Below, piece after piece: positions 53,667 to 64,000 of a stretch of DNA of 64,000 bases. Source of the stretch: Devosia oryzisoli (GTDB lineage: Bacteria; Pseudomonadota; Alphaproteobacteria; Rhizobiales; Devosiaceae); contig NZ_JACYFU010000002.1 of the NCBI RefSeq assembly GCF_014837245.1, positions 1-64,000 of the forward strand, read 5' to 3'. The notes below the pieces were generated by a model. The model made no database searches. It saw nothing but the letters and a program-made list of their open reading frames with translations, and was not told the DNA's origin. How positions within the stretch are numbered: the first letter of the stretch is position 1; every line of letters starts with the position of its first letter. Made by a program: the position numbers and the translations under genes.

Positions 53667-53667
<1 letters not shown>
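52159..53667 (+). CDS. Argininosuccinate-lyase-like enzyme (fumarase/aspartase superfamily)
   Basis: This 502-aa enzyme carries the superfamily signature QISSIMPQKRNPVPIEHLRH near 285-304, the second conserved block TARSRNDIDHTLFKLGLRDR near 110-129 and the third THGQPAQPTTFGHYLAAI near 157-174. These are closest to argininosuccinate lyase, which splits a C-N bond and releases fumarate. It is about 40 residues longer than ArgH and sits inside a sugar ABC operon, 1 bp overlapping the ATPase gene, so arginine synthesis is unlikely to be its main task. A fumarate-releasing step on an imported N-succinyl or aspartyl conjugate would fit, but this is inference. Confidence 0.87.
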
Positions 53668-54733
<1,066 letters not shown>

Positions 54734-54737
<4 letters not shown>

Positions 54738-55672
54738 GTTCTTCTCCAATCCGCGGCGGGGCCGTATTGAGCCTGGGCCGCGTCTATTGCGACATGGTGT
54801 TTCGCGGGCTCGATGCCATGCCCCAGCTGGGCCGCGAAATGTTCGCGCAGGAGTTCACCCTCACGCCCGGGGGCGGCGCCCTGATCACCGCTGCCCACAT
54901 GTCGGCGCTCGGCCGCCCCGCCGCGCTCGTCGCCCGTTTCGGCACCGACGACCTGTCCCGGAGCCTGCAGCACGCCATCGATGATCTGGGTATCGATCTG
55001 CGGTTCCTCGACCGCCATGAGACGGCCGGACCGCAGTTGACCGTAGTCATGGTCCACGAAGACGACCGCGCCTTCCTCTCGCGCCGCGCCGGCCATGCGC
55101 GACCAGAGACTTTCGAGCGCGCGCTGGCCTGGAGCGAGGCGGCTCATCTCCACATTGCCGAATATGCGACACTGCATGAGATGGACGACGCCGTGGCCGC
55201 GGCCAAGCGGCAGGGCCTGACGGTTTCGCTTGATCCCAGCTGGGACGACGCCCTGATCCGCGACCCTGATTTCTTCCGCCGCTCGGCCGGAGTGGACATT
55301 TTTCTTCCCAATCGGGAGGAGGCGGAAGCGCTGACCGGATCGAGCCATCCCGGCGCGGCGCTCGAGCAGCTGGCCCGACATTTCCCGGTGGTTGCCCTGA
55401 AACTGGGCAGCGACGGCGCCATGCTCGCCGCCGACGGCAAGACGCTGCACCTGCCCAGTGCGCCCGTCGACGTGGTCGATACCACCGGAGCCGGCGACGC
55501 GTTCAATGCCGGGTTCCTTCATGCCTGGCTCGACGGCGCCCCGGCCGAACGCTGCCTCGCCGCCGGCGTGCGGGCCGGCACCCTCTCGGTTCAGGCATCG
55601 GGTGGAACGGGCAGCATCGGGAACGCGGAGGGCGGCGGCGCGGGAGCTTCGGAAGGCAGGTTACCCGCCTGA
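54734..55672 (+). CDS. PfkB-family carbohydrate kinase
   Basis: This 312-aa ribokinase-like enzyme has GGGALITAAHMSALGRPAAL, FLPNREEAEALTG, VALKLGSDGAMLA and the PfkB signature VDVVDTTGAGDAFNAGFLHA near 243-262, with the catalytic Asp in GAGD. It starts in an ATGA overlap with the ATPase gene and is the last gene of the sugar operon. It should phosphorylate the sugar released from the imported compound. Ribose, fructose or 2-keto-3-deoxy acids are all possible substrates. A Gly/Ala-rich tail follows the fold. Confidence 0.88.
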
Positions 55673-55788
55673 GGTACGGCGCAGCCAAGGGTTCGCGCCC
55701 TCATCCCGGTTCCGCTACTCGACAGCGCCCGGCCGGAAGCCGATAAGGACTTGAGGTCTCGCCGCCCAGGCGGGCACATGGCAATCGG

Positions 55789-56757
55789 TTGGACATCGTG
55801 CATCGCAACTTCTCCTTTACTTCTGGCGCGCTCGAGCGGGCGGCGCAGCTTCGCGCGGACGAGACGACGCGCATCGACCCTGCGGCTCGCACGCTGGTCT
55901 TCTGGCGCGGGAAGCTCCTCGCCGACCGGGACGGTCATCCAGCCCTGATCGCGCTCGGCGATCCGGCGCTCAAGGATGTTCGGGAGCCCCCGCTGTTTGT
56001 CGGCCTTGCCGAGGGGGTGCCGCTTTTTGCCGCCGATCTGGCGCTGTGGACGCCGCACGAGGATGCCGCGACCATCGGCCAGTTCGTGGACCAGAGCCAG
56101 CAGATGCACCCGGCTTGGCCCGATGCGGGATTTGCCGAAGTGCGTGGCCTGATGCCAGGCCTTACCCCGGTGCAGGGGGAAACCATCGCCACCGCGCGGG
56201 CGCTTCTCGGCTGGCATGGAAGCCACCGGTTCTGCGCCAATTGCGGTCACGCCACTTCGGTGGAAACCTCGGGATGGGTGCGCAAGTGCCCCAATTGCGC
56301 CGCCCAGCATTTTCCGCGCACCGACCCCGTGGTCATCATGGCCATAACGCATGGGGACCGGCTGCTGCTGGGCCGCAGCCCGAACTGGCCCGAGGGCATG
56401 TATTCATTGCTCGCAGGCTTTGTGGAGCCCGGCGAGACGGTGGAAAGCGCGGTCCGGCGGGAAGTGCTGGAGGAAAGCGGCATCAGGGTCGAGCGCGTGC
56501 GCTATGTCGCGTGCCAACCCTGGCCTTTCCCGATGTCCCTGATGTTCGGGTGTCACGGCGAAGCGATCAGCGAGGAAATCACCATCGATCCCACCGAGCT
56601 GGCCGACGCGCGCTGGGTGGACCGGGACGAGGTGCTCAAGCTGCTGGCCGGGCAGCACGAGACCATCGCGCCGCCGCGCCACGGCGCCATCGCTGGCGCG
56701 CTGATCGAGGCCTGGGCCAAGGACCGTCTGCTCGACCCGGATCACTGGCAGGCGTAG
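55789..56757 (+). CDS. nudC: NADH pyrophosphatase / RNA decapping Nudix hydrolase NudC
   Basis: This 322-aa enzyme has the NudC layout: an N-terminal domain, a zinc ribbon FCANCGHATSVETSG and RKCPNCAAQHFPRTDPVVI with four Cys near 148-170, and the Nudix box GFVEPGETxExAxxREVxEE at about 207-226. The downstream CQPWPFPMSLMFG is the NudC SQPWPFPxS motif. It hydrolyses NAD(H) and removes NAD caps from RNA in relatives. The start is unsure: TTG at 55789 or GTG at 55798, neither with a good ribosome site. It stands 116 bp from the kinase and is probably separate from the sugar operon. Confidence 0.9.
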   Translation: MDIVHRNFSFTSGALERAAQLRADETTRIDPAARTLVFWRGKLLADRDGHPALIALGDPALKDVREPPLFVGLAEGVPLFAADLALWTPHEDAATIGQFVDQSQQMHPAWPDAGFAEVRGLMPGLTPVQGETIATARALLGWHGSHRFCANCGHATSVETSGWVRKCPNCAAQHFPRTDPVVIMAITHGDRLLLGRSPNWPEGMYSLLAGFVEPGETVESAVRREVLEESGIRVERVRYVACQPWPFPMSLMFGCHGEAISEEITIDPTELADARWVDRDEVLKLLAGQHETIAPPRHGAIAGALIEAWAKDRLLDPDHWQA

Positions 56758-56774
56758 GGGCGGCGCGAGGCCGC

Positions 56775-59700
56775 TTAGGTGAGTTCCAAGGTAACGATCT
56801 GGAATGGCGCGAAGTCCAGCCGGACGGCGCCGTTCTCGATGGCGACTTCGACGCCGTTGCGCTCGAGCAGGTTGACGATCTGCGCCTGTTGGACGGTGTC
56901 CGGCAGGTGGAGCGCGGCGTGCGCTGCCCGTCCATGCGTCTCCCAGAGCCGCAGAATTGTGCCGTCGCCCGCTTCGCTGCGCTTGACGGCTTCGAGCGTA
57001 ATGCCTTCACCCTCGAGGCGGAACAGCGGCGCGGCAATAGCCTCGCCGGCTGCGCCCGGCAGCAACCGCAGCGGTAGGTTGTAGGCCTCCGCCCTGCCCG
57101 GCACGTCGCTGGCGGTGAGGCCCTGGTGGACCAAGAGGCCATAGCGGAACCGGTGTTCGCCCTGATCGGCCTCGGGCCAGGGATAGGTGGGGGATTTCAG
57201 CACCGTCAGGCGCAGCGTGCTGCCGCGCAGATCGTAGCCGTATTTGCTGTCATTGAGCAGCGCGACACCGAAATCGGGCTCGGAGACGTCCACCCAGCGG
57301 TGCATCACGGTCTCGAACCGGGCCTGGTCCCACGAGGTGTTGCGGTGGGAGGCGCGCCGCACGTGGCCGAACTGGATTTCTGCCGTGCTCTCCTGCACGA
57401 GAAGATCGAGGGGGAACGCCGTCTTGACCAAGGTGTCGTGCTCGCGCCAATCGATGAAGGTGTCGAAGTCGAGCTGGTCGCTGCCGGCCTCGAGCGCGAT
57501 GACCTGTACCAGGGTCGAGTGTTCATAGCGCCACTCGAAGCGGATCGCGGCGCGATAGGGGCCGGTTTCGACCACCTCAGCCGAAACCAGCTCGTCGATC
57601 TCCCACACCTGGTCCTCAAAACTCTCGTCGATGTCCCAGGCGTCGTATTCCACCGGCATGTCGCGATAGGCCTGGAAGCGGTTTGCCGCCTGGCCCGGCT
57701 TGATGAGTTCGCGGCCGCGCCGTTTGTCGAACAGCGAGGCGATGCGCCCAGCCTCGTCGAAACGCACGGAAAGAACATCGTTCTCAAGGCTTTCGCGGGT
57801 TACCTTGAGTTCACTCACGCCTTCGGCGGCCGGGCCGGCTTCGAGCGAAACCGGCGTCACCGCCATGGCCGCGAGTTCCTTAACGGGCGCGGCCTGTCGC
57901 GTCGTTCCATCGGCGAGGTGAATGGTCTGGGTGGCGACGACCTTCCCGTCCAGCGTCACTTGCCGAGCGCTCTCAGCTTCGATTTCCAACAGCCCGTCGC
58001 GGGCGCGGCCAAGCACGTTGAAGAGGCCGTACTGGCCCTGCGGCGCCAGCTTGCCCATCAACTCTGCGCGCAGCCGGACCGCGCGGGCGAAGAAATCGGC
58101 ATAGTCGCGGTCGCTGTCGTCGAACACCGCACCGATGGAGGAGCCGGGCAGGATGTCGTGGAACTGGTTGAGCAGCACGATGCGCCAGAGCGCGTGCAGC
58201 TCTTCGGCCGGATACGCGCTTCCGGCCCGATATTGAGCCAGCACCGCCAGCGCCTCGAGCTCGCGCAGTTCCTGTTCGGCCAGGCGGTTGTTGCGCTTGT
58301 TCTTGGCCACCGAGGTCAGCGTGCCGCGGTGATATTCGAGGTAGAGCTCGCCCACCCAGGTGGGGAAATCGTCGGGCCTGTCCGCCATGCGCTTGAGCAG
58401 GCGTTCGAAGAAGGGCCACATATGCTCGTGGCGCACCGCGGGGCAGCCAGGGATGCCGCGCTCCATGCGGCGGATGTTTTCGAGCATTTCGCGCGTCGGG
58501 CCGCCGCCGCCATCGCCATGGCCATAGACCAGGAACAGTTCCTTGTTCAGCGCCTGCTGGCTATGGCGGCGCCAGGTGCCCATGACGTGGGTGGGCTTGA
58601 GGTCCGGGCAGTAGGTCGTGCCGATGCCGCTGGCATCATAGTCCTGGGTCGTGAGGTAATAGGCCGCCACCGTGCTGCCATCGATGCCCTGCCAGTGGAA
58701 GGTCTCGTTAGGCATGCGGTTGGTGTCGTTCCAGCTCAGCTTGTGGGTGACGAACACCTCGACGTCGGAAAGTTTCATCAACTGGGGCAGTGCGGCCGAG
58801 TAGCCGAAGGTGTCGGGCAGCCAGAAGATGCGCGGGGTCACGCCGAAGGTCTGCTCGTGGTAGGCGATGCCGTGCAGGATATGGCGCACGAAGCTTTCGC
58901 CATTGGTGATGTTGGCGTCCGGCTCGAGCCAGAGCGCACCCTCGATCTCGAAGCGGCCGGCCTCCACCTGCGTCTTGAGGCGCTCGAAAATCTCGGGATA
59001 GTCCTTGGAGAGATAATCGAGCAGGACGCCCTGATTATACATGAAGCGGTAGTCGGGATACTGCTCCATCAGCGCAAGCGCGGTGGACATCGAGCGCGCC
59101 ATTTTCTGCCGCGTCTCGCGGATGCGCCAGAGCCAGGCGACGTCGATATGGGTGTGACCGGTGACGGTGATGACCGGCTTTTCCTCGAAATCCTCAACGG
59201 CATAGATTTCGTCGGCCACCCTCTCGGCAGCCTTGAGGGAGGCTTCGAAGCGCTGCTCGTTGCCCGGGCGGAAATCGACCAGCTTCAGCGCCTTGTCGAT
59301 GCGAGTAAGCACGAAATGGCGGCGCGGATCATCAACGGACAGCATGCGGGCGACGGCGAGCGGCACGCTGAGGTCGTAGAAGATTTTCTCGACCAGCGGA
59401 TGGTGCGCCAACAGCGACATGGCCATGCCATGCTGGCGGCGGTCCTCGATGGTGCCGGCTTCGAGGAGGATATCGAACGTCTCTCCCGGTCGCCCCTTTT
59501 CGGTCAGCAGCAGTTCCTGGTGATTGCCGTCGACGCCCTGGGCAATGCTGCCGTTGACGCGCACCAGGCATTGCGGGTCGGAGCGGCCACGGGTGTTGCC
59601 GAACTGGGCATCGACCTTGAGATAGACGCGCTGGCCGGCAGCGACCTCCGGGAGGGTGAAGCGGGTCGCGAACCAGAAATAGCTCTCCGGCTCGCCCCAG

Positions 59701-59867
59701 ACGAGCTCCGGATCGACAGACTGCCAGGTGGCAGGGTCCTGCCCGACGATCTCGGCGCGTTCCCCAGGCAAACCGCGGCGAAAGCGCAGGGGCAGCTCAG
59801 CCGGGATGGGCGTAAAGATCCGGGCGCGCAGACGCGAGAGCAGATGGTCGAGTTTTTCAAGGCGCAT
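56775..59867 (-). CDS. GH38 alpha-mannosidase
   Basis: This 1,030-aa enzyme has TGHTHIDVAWLWRIRETRQK near 236 with the zinc-binding His-x-Asp, IEGALWLEPDANITNGES, and IFWLPDTFGYSAALPQLM with the nucleophile Asp near 348. The helical middle and the large beta-sandwich C-terminus are as in bacterial Ams1-like enzymes. It should hydrolyse alpha-mannosides, probably in the cytoplasm since no signal peptide is seen. I start at the ATG at 59865-59867; a frame from 59933 adds a Pro/Ser-rich stretch. It converges on nudC with 17 bp between and follows treY on the same strand. Confidence 0.92.
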   Translation of the reverse strand: MRLEKLDHLLSRLRARIFTPIPAELPLRFRRGLPGERAEIVGQDPATWQSVDPELVWGEPESYFWFATRFTLPEVAAGQRVYLKVDAQFGNTRGRSDPQCLVRVNGSIAQGVDGNHQELLLTEKGRPGETFDILLEAGTIEDRRQHGMAMSLLAHHPLVEKIFYDLSVPLAVARMLSVDDPRRHFVLTRIDKALKLVDFRPGNEQRFEASLKAAERVADEIYAVEDFEEKPVITVTGHTHIDVAWLWRIRETRQKMARSMSTALALMEQYPDYRFMYNQGVLLDYLSKDYPEIFERLKTQVEAGRFEIEGALWLEPDANITNGESFVRHILHGIAYHEQTFGVTPRIFWLPDTFGYSAALPQLMKLSDVEVFVTHKLSWNDTNRMPNETFHWQGIDGSTVAAYYLTTQDYDASGIGTTYCPDLKPTHVMGTWRRHSQQALNKELFLVYGHGDGGGGPTREMLENIRRMERGIPGCPAVRHEHMWPFFERLLKRMADRPDDFPTWVGELYLEYHRGTLTSVAKNKRNNRLAEQELRELEALAVLAQYRAGSAYPAEELHALWRIVLLNQFHDILPGSSIGAVFDDSDRDYADFFARAVRLRAELMGKLAPQGQYGLFNVLGRARDGLLEIEAESARQVTLDGKVVATQTIHLADGTTRQAAPVKELAAMAVTPVSLEAGPAAEGVSELKVTRESLENDVLSVRFDEAGRIASLFDKRRGRELIKPGQAANRFQAYRDMPVEYDAWDIDESFEDQVWEIDELVSAEVVETGPYRAAIRFEWRYEHSTLVQVIALEAGSDQLDFDTFIDWREHDTLVKTAFPLDLLVQESTAEIQFGHVRRASHRNTSWDQARFETVMHRWVDVSEPDFGVALLNDSKYGYDLRGSTLRLTVLKSPTYPWPEADQGEHRFRYGLLVHQGLTASDVPGRAEAYNLPLRLLPGAAGEAIAAPLFRLEGEGITLEAVKRSEAGDGTILRLWETHGRAAHAALHLPDTVQQAQIVNLLERNGVEVAIENGAVRLDFAPFQIVTLELT

Positions 59868-59993
59868 GGAAGCGGATCCGTTGGAATGGTCTGGCCGGGG
59901 AGATCGCGGAGGACGATCCGAGCAGCACGGCAAGGTTCGCGTGCTGCCGCCCGTTGTCTAGCACCAGCCGCAAAGACCCGTCGAGACGCAGAC

Positions 59994-62219
59994 TTACTCC
60001 ATCCAGTGAATGACGACCGGGTGCGCCCTCGACACCCACAGAGGCCTCGCAGACCGTGGCCCGTCCTCGCCGAAACTGAGGACAAGCGTGCGCCCGTCAT
60101 GCGAGCGCTCCAGACGGCAGCTTCCGTCCGCGTGCGTGATTCTGGCGGTCGCCTGCTGGAAGAAGGGGGGGTGGGAGCGGCGCAGATCGAGCAGCACCCG
60201 TGTCAGCTCTGCCTTCTCTGCCCCGAACCCCTGCCCCGCGGCCAACCCGCCAAGAGCGGTCCAGTCGATGGGCAGCCGGTTGTCGGGATCGGTCAGCGCA
60301 TAGAAGGCGCCTTCGCTACCGCGATAAATGTCGGGGAACCCGGGCAGCAGACATTTGAGCGCCTGTTGCGCGAGGCCTAGCGCGTCGCCGGTCGAAAGCA
60401 GCTTGGTGACTTCGGCCGGCAGCGAGGCCTCCCAGGCATCGCACAGCGCTGCAGCGAACTGGCTGGCCGCTGTTTCCAGAGGCTCGTCGGGCCTGGTCCA
60501 GAAGCTGGTGAGCTTTGCCTCCCGCATTGCCTTTTGCAGGTGCTCCGTGAGCCTTTGGGTTAGCGTGTCGGGCGGCTCGCCCCAGAGCGCCAGAACCGAC
60601 TGCATCACATACCACCGCCAGAGCCGCGGCAGCGTCGGAGGCGCCAAGTGGTCATGCGCTGCCACGAGGCTGGCAAAGGCGCGGGGGTGATGGCTGAGGG
60701 CCACGAGGCGCATGCGGCTGTCCTCGGAGCGCTTGGTGTCGTGCGTCGAGGTCAGCGTCATGTCCCAGGGCGTGCGCGCGGCCAGAAACGCGTTGGCCTC
60801 GCGGTCGGTTACGGTCGGTTCGGCCGGTTCGGCGCCCACCTCATTGGCGGCAAGAAACCGGGTCCAGCGGAACCCGGCGGTGTCCTCCTGCGCCTTGGCG
60901 AGTAGCGCGCCCGACACCTGCTGGAGGCGTACGACCAGGCGCCTGTCATCGGCCGTCTGCGGCATGACCAGGTGCCTTGCCAGCGCTTCGAGAACCCGGT
61001 GCGACCGGACAGCGGTCCGGCTGTTCCCGACGATGGTGTCGATGATCTGCCGATCGTCCGGGCCAGCGCCGTTCGCGTCGATATAGGTGCGATAGCGGCT
61101 CATTTCGGTGAGCAGCACGACGATGGCCTCGCGCAGGCCCTCCGGCCCCGGTTCCACTGCCCCGTCCCCGGCAAGCGCGGCGCGCGCCAGCCCCACGAGC
61201 TGGTGGACTTCGGCCGACAGTTCGTTGCCCAGTACATCCGCCTTGCTCTGGCGCAGCGTCACCTCGAAAGAGGGCTGCGGGCCGCAATAGGCCTGCCACG
61301 CCTGGTCGAGTTCGCCAATGCCAGTTTCCGAGGTCAACAGCCGAGCGATCATGCGGGCCGCCTCGTAGCCCGTGGTGCCGACGGTCTTCCAGCCCTGGGC
61401 CAGCGTCTCCTCGCCCACCAGGATCTTTTCGATCCAGACGGGCGTGTCGGGTAGTTCTGCCGCAAGCTGGTCGAGATAGGCCTTCGGGTCAGCCAGGCCA
61501 TCGATGTGATCGACCCGCAACCCGTCCACCAGGCCCTGCCGCACCAGATCGAAGATCAGGCTGTGCGTCGCGGCGAAAACCTCGGGGTCTTCGACACGCA
61601 TGCCGATCAGGCTCGTCACGTTGAAGAACCGGCGATGCGTGATGCCGTCCCGTTCCAGTTCCCAATGGTGCAGCCGCCAGTGCTGCCGCTCGTGCACCGC
61701 TTCCGGGGCTCCCGTCCCTGAACCTGGAGCCAGGGGCACACGCAGGTCGCCGGCGACAAAATCGTCGCCCTCGACCCTGAGCTTGCCCGCCGCCAGCATG
61801 GTCGCGAACGTCTCCGGCAACCACGGCAGCACCAGCGGCCCGGCCTCCCAGTCGATGTCGAAATAGCGGGCGAACGGACTGCTGCGGCCGTCGCGCAGCA
61901 CGTCGCGCAGCCAGGGATTGTCGAGGGTGAACGCGGTGTGGTTCGGCACGATGTCGAGAATGATGCCGAGACCCTTATCGTGCGCTGCCCTAGCCAGCCG
62001 CTCGAAGCCGGTTCGCCCGCCAAGCCCGGGCTCGATCTCGGTGGGGTCCACGACATCGTAGCCGTGCGTCGAGCCCTGGCCGGCCGTGAAGATCGGCGAG
62101 AGATAAAGATGCGACACGCCCAGATGTGCAAGGTAATCGAGATGACGTTCGACATGCGCGAAGTTGACCCCCTCCCGAAGCTGGATTCGATAGGTTGCGA
62201 CGGGCGGTGACGATTTCAC
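59994..62219 (-). CDS. treY: Maltooligosyl trehalose synthase TreY (GH13)
   Basis: This 741-aa GH13 enzyme isomerises the reducing end of maltooligosaccharides to an alpha,alpha-1,1 bond. It begins YRIQLREGVNFAHVERHLDY and has the TreY motifs YLSPIFTAGQGSTHGYDVVD, LGIILDIVPNHTAF, GLRVDHIDGLADPKAYL with the nucleophile Asp and VWIEKILVGEETL with the acid Glu. SMR-like MSRYRTYIDANG and STHDTKRSEDSRMRL complete the family pattern. Its GTG start overlaps the treZ stop (GTGA), so it is translated together with treZ. Confidence 0.95.
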   Translation of the reverse strand: MKSSPPVATYRIQLREGVNFAHVERHLDYLAHLGVSHLYLSPIFTAGQGSTHGYDVVDPTEIEPGLGGRTGFERLARAAHDKGLGIILDIVPNHTAFTLDNPWLRDVLRDGRSSPFARYFDIDWEAGPLVLPWLPETFATMLAAGKLRVEGDDFVAGDLRVPLAPGSGTGAPEAVHERQHWRLHHWELERDGITHRRFFNVTSLIGMRVEDPEVFAATHSLIFDLVRQGLVDGLRVDHIDGLADPKAYLDQLAAELPDTPVWIEKILVGEETLAQGWKTVGTTGYEAARMIARLLTSETGIGELDQAWQAYCGPQPSFEVTLRQSKADVLGNELSAEVHQLVGLARAALAGDGAVEPGPEGLREAIVVLLTEMSRYRTYIDANGAGPDDRQIIDTIVGNSRTAVRSHRVLEALARHLVMPQTADDRRLVVRLQQVSGALLAKAQEDTAGFRWTRFLAANEVGAEPAEPTVTDREANAFLAARTPWDMTLTSTHDTKRSEDSRMRLVALSHHPRAFASLVAAHDHLAPPTLPRLWRWYVMQSVLALWGEPPDTLTQRLTEHLQKAMREAKLTSFWTRPDEPLETAASQFAAALCDAWEASLPAEVTKLLSTGDALGLAQQALKCLLPGFPDIYRGSEGAFYALTDPDNRLPIDWTALGGLAAGQGFGAEKAELTRVLLDLRRSHPPFFQQATARITHADGSCRLERSHDGRTLVLSFGEDGPRSARPLWVSRAHPVVIHWME

Positions 62220-63934
62220 TTGGGGTGTACCTCGATCGCCAGCGCGTAATTGTCGCGCGCGATATCGTTGATGGTCAGTTGTGGCGCCTTGAGATGTCGA
62301 GCGCCTTGGGCGACCTCACCGAAATTCAGCACGAGGTCGACGGTTCCGTCGACGAAATGCCACTGCACCTCGATGCCCTTGTGTCCAAGCTGTCGCGCCT
62401 GTGCCGACCCGACGCGCTTCGATTTGAGCAGGGGCACGATGTGCTGGTGCCGGAAGTGGAGGCAGCGCTGGGTGAGGTCAAGCCAGTGCCTGGCCCTCTC
62501 ATCCGTCTTCCAGCCCAGCTTGGAAGCCTCGAAGGTTTCCCGGGCGATCGGGTCCGGAACTTCCTCGCCGTGCTTGTCGATCTCCTCGAACTCGGCCGAG
62601 CGCCCTTCCCGGACCAGGCGACCCAGCTCATCATGGAAGTCGGCGAAGTAGAGGAAGGGGTTGGTCTCCCCGCGCTCCTCGCCCATGAAGATCATGGGAA
62701 TGAAGGGCGCGGCGAGCAGCAGGCCGAACGCCACCTCCACCCCATGGGTGGGGGCAATGGTGATGAGCCGGTCGCCATAGGCCCGGTTACCCACCTGATC
62801 GTGCGTCTGCACGGCATTGACGAAGGCGGTGGGTTCAAGATGCCCGCTGGGCTTGCCGCGCGCCTTCTTGCGCCCCTCGCGATGCTGCCCCTCCTCGATC
62901 TGCCCGCGCTCCAGCGCCAGGCGCAAATCGTCGATAGGGTTCACCGAATAGCTGACATAGTAGTGGTGGGACTCTCCGGTCAGTTCCGCGTGGATAGCGT
63001 GATGGAAGTCGTCGTTCCAATTGGCCTCGTAGTACCCCGCCTCACGCTGCTGCGGCTCGTTGCGTTCGTCCTCGGCGATGAGGTGGATCGGACGGCCGAG
63101 AGGCAGGGCACGCAGGGTGCGGGAGAAGCGGTCGATGAACTCGTCGGCGCCCGGCCCCGAGACTTCGTGAATGGCGTCCAGCCGTAGGCCGTCCAGGCGA
63201 TAGTGCGTGAGCCACATGGAGGCGCACTGGATCCAGAAGGCCTGTACCGCCGGCTGCGAAAAATCGATCGATGCGCCCCACGGCGTGTGCCGCTCGGGGT
63301 TGAAGAAATGCGGCGAGGCGGCGTGGATGTAGGCGCCGTCGGGCCCGAAATGGTTCATCACGAGGTCCAGCACCACCATCATGCCCAGCGCCTGGGCCCG
63401 TTCCACGAAGCGCTTGAAATCGTCAGGGCTGCCATAGGCCGGATGCGGCGCGAAGGGCAGAACGCCATCGTATCCCCAGCCGCGCTCGCCCGACCACTGA
63501 CCGACCGGCATCACTTCGATCGCGGTGATGCCTAGCCGCGCCAGTTCGCCGAGCTTGTCCGCGGCGGCCGCGAAGGTGCCTTCCGGCGTGAAGGTGCCAA
63601 TGTGAAGCTCGTAAATGACCGCTTCTTCCCAGGGGCGCCCGTGCCAGGGCGACGTCCACTGGTAGCTGGCATGGTCATGGAGGACGGACGGCCCGTGCAC
63701 GTCGCCGGCCTGGAGGCGGCTGGCCGGGTCGACCATGACATTGCCGTCCACCACCAGCCTGTAGCGGCTGCCAGCCTCGGCATCGAAGCGGAGCTGCCAC
63801 CATCCGCCGTCTGTTCGATCGAGAGCTCTTCGCTGACCCTCGAGTTCAATTTCAATTTTCTCCGCATCCGGCGACCATGCCGAAAACGTCCAACCTGCGG
63901 CGCCGTCCGACAGCGCCCCCCAACCAAAATCCAT
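62216..63934 (-). CDS. treZ: Maltooligosyl trehalose trehalohydrolase TreZ (GH13)
   Basis: This 572-aa GH13 enzyme has an N-terminal CBM48-like domain (GWTFSAWSPDAEKIEIELEG) and a barrel with VIYELHIGTFTPEGTFAAAA, VVLDLVMNHFGPDGAYIH, GLRLDAIHEVSG with the nucleophile Asp, HLIAEDERNEP with the acid Glu and VQTHDQVGNRAYGDRLI with the third Asp. It releases trehalose from the TreY product. It overlaps treY by 4 bp. The usual third partner (glgX/treX) would lie past the window edge at 64000; the last 66 bp hold no recognisable gene end. Confidence 0.95.
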   Translation of the reverse strand: MDFGWGALSDGAAGWTFSAWSPDAEKIEIELEGQRRALDRTDGGWWQLRFDAEAGSRYRLVVDGNVMVDPASRLQAGDVHGPSVLHDHASYQWTSPWHGRPWEEAVIYELHIGTFTPEGTFAAAADKLGELARLGITAIEVMPVGQWSGERGWGYDGVLPFAPHPAYGSPDDFKRFVERAQALGMMVVLDLVMNHFGPDGAYIHAASPHFFNPERHTPWGASIDFSQPAVQAFWIQCASMWLTHYRLDGLRLDAIHEVSGPGADEFIDRFSRTLRALPLGRPIHLIAEDERNEPQQREAGYYEANWNDDFHHAIHAELTGESHHYYVSYSVNPIDDLRLALERGQIEEGQHREGRKKARGKPSGHLEPTAFVNAVQTHDQVGNRAYGDRLITIAPTHGVEVAFGLLLAAPFIPMIFMGEERGETNPFLYFADFHDELGRLVREGRSAEFEEIDKHGEEVPDPIARETFEASKLGWKTDERARHWLDLTQRCLHFRHQHIVPLLKSKRVGSAQARQLGHKGIEVQWHFVDGTVDLVLNFGEVAQGARHLKAPQLTINDIARDNYALAIEVHPK

Positions 63935-64000
63935 AATCCAGCCCCACCGTCTTGTGAGCAGGAAGTCGCTGGTATGGCCCTTGGTTCCTGAACTCCATCG

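Noticed and set aside
59868..59993. Coding continuation between treY and the mannosidase gene
   Set aside because: One frame is open through the 126-bp gap, but it has no conserved segment and both neighbouring genes have natural ends.
57126..60380. 1,084-aa plus-strand frame opposite the GH38 gene
   Set aside because: Very long, but the minus strand carries a full alpha-mannosidase with catalytic motifs. The plus frame is His/Asp/Gly-rich, as expected for a GC-driven antisense frame.

Overview
The window looks like chromosomal DNA of a high-GC alphaproteobacterium, most likely a Hyphomicrobiales (Rhizobiales) member, perhaps Devosia-like. The evidence is indirect: dense sugar and amino-acid ABC operons, HWE-family kinase and DmeR-type metal sensor homologues typical of that order, GTG/TTG starts in 4-nt stop/start overlaps, and a tRNA-Cys with U73 and an encoded CCA. 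There is no rRNA, so the genus is a guess.

Layout. 0-1.2 kb: a small orphan gene and the 3' stump of an RND efflux permease. 1.2-16.7 kb: a glycoside or oligosaccharide utilisation locus with a PHP metallohydrolase, LacI and ROK regulators, a complete five-part oligopeptide-type ABC transporter, a HAD protein fused to an uncommon N-terminal domain, an unrecognised 818-aa protein and a GH29-like alpha-L-fucosidase. 16.7-17.6 kb: a scar of IS3, IS66 and tctA pieces. 17.6-21.2 kb: a Ni/Co-type metal island with a DmeR/RcnR-like sensor and operator, an MFS exporter with a His-rich tail, a HupE permease interrupted by two stop codons, an anchor protein and a His-rich exported protein.

21.4-27.4 kb: an accessory, partly decayed region. 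It holds an NYN-domain protein flanked by 19-nt direct repeats, a compact SNase / unknown / AlbA_2 (Schlafen-like) gene trio, a helicase remnant, another decayed gene, a tiny membrane ORF, an Na/Pi-cotransporter C-terminus and a frameshifted TRAP permease piece. 27.4-30.5 kb: a PAS-GGDEF gene split by one stop codon, tRNA-Cys, an HWE-family PAS histidine kinase and a small membrane protein.

30.8-45.3 kb: an amino-acid island that reads as hydroxyproline catabolism. It has two DapA-family lyases, a GntR/FCD regulator, a complete branched-chain-type ABC transporter, an enolase-superfamily enzyme, two proline-racemase-family enzymes with different catalytic pairs (Ser/Cys and Cys/Cys), an LDH2-type imine reductase, a DadA-type oxidase and a class V PLP enzyme. 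45.3-55.7 kb: a second sugar-type locus pairing a long PIG-L deacetylase and a ROK regulator, divergent from an ABC transporter operon that also carries an argininosuccinate-lyase-like enzyme and a PfkB kinase. 55.8-64 kb: NudC-like NADH pyrophosphatase, GH38 alpha-mannosidase and the TreY/TreZ trehalose pair.

All three ABC operons have a strong inverted repeat directly after the binding-protein gene, suggesting a shared way of setting binding-protein excess over permeases. The best candidates for undescribed biology are the fucosidase / 818-aa / fused-HAD trio, the ABC / lyase / kinase / PIG-L locus, and the SNase / AlbA_2 trio.
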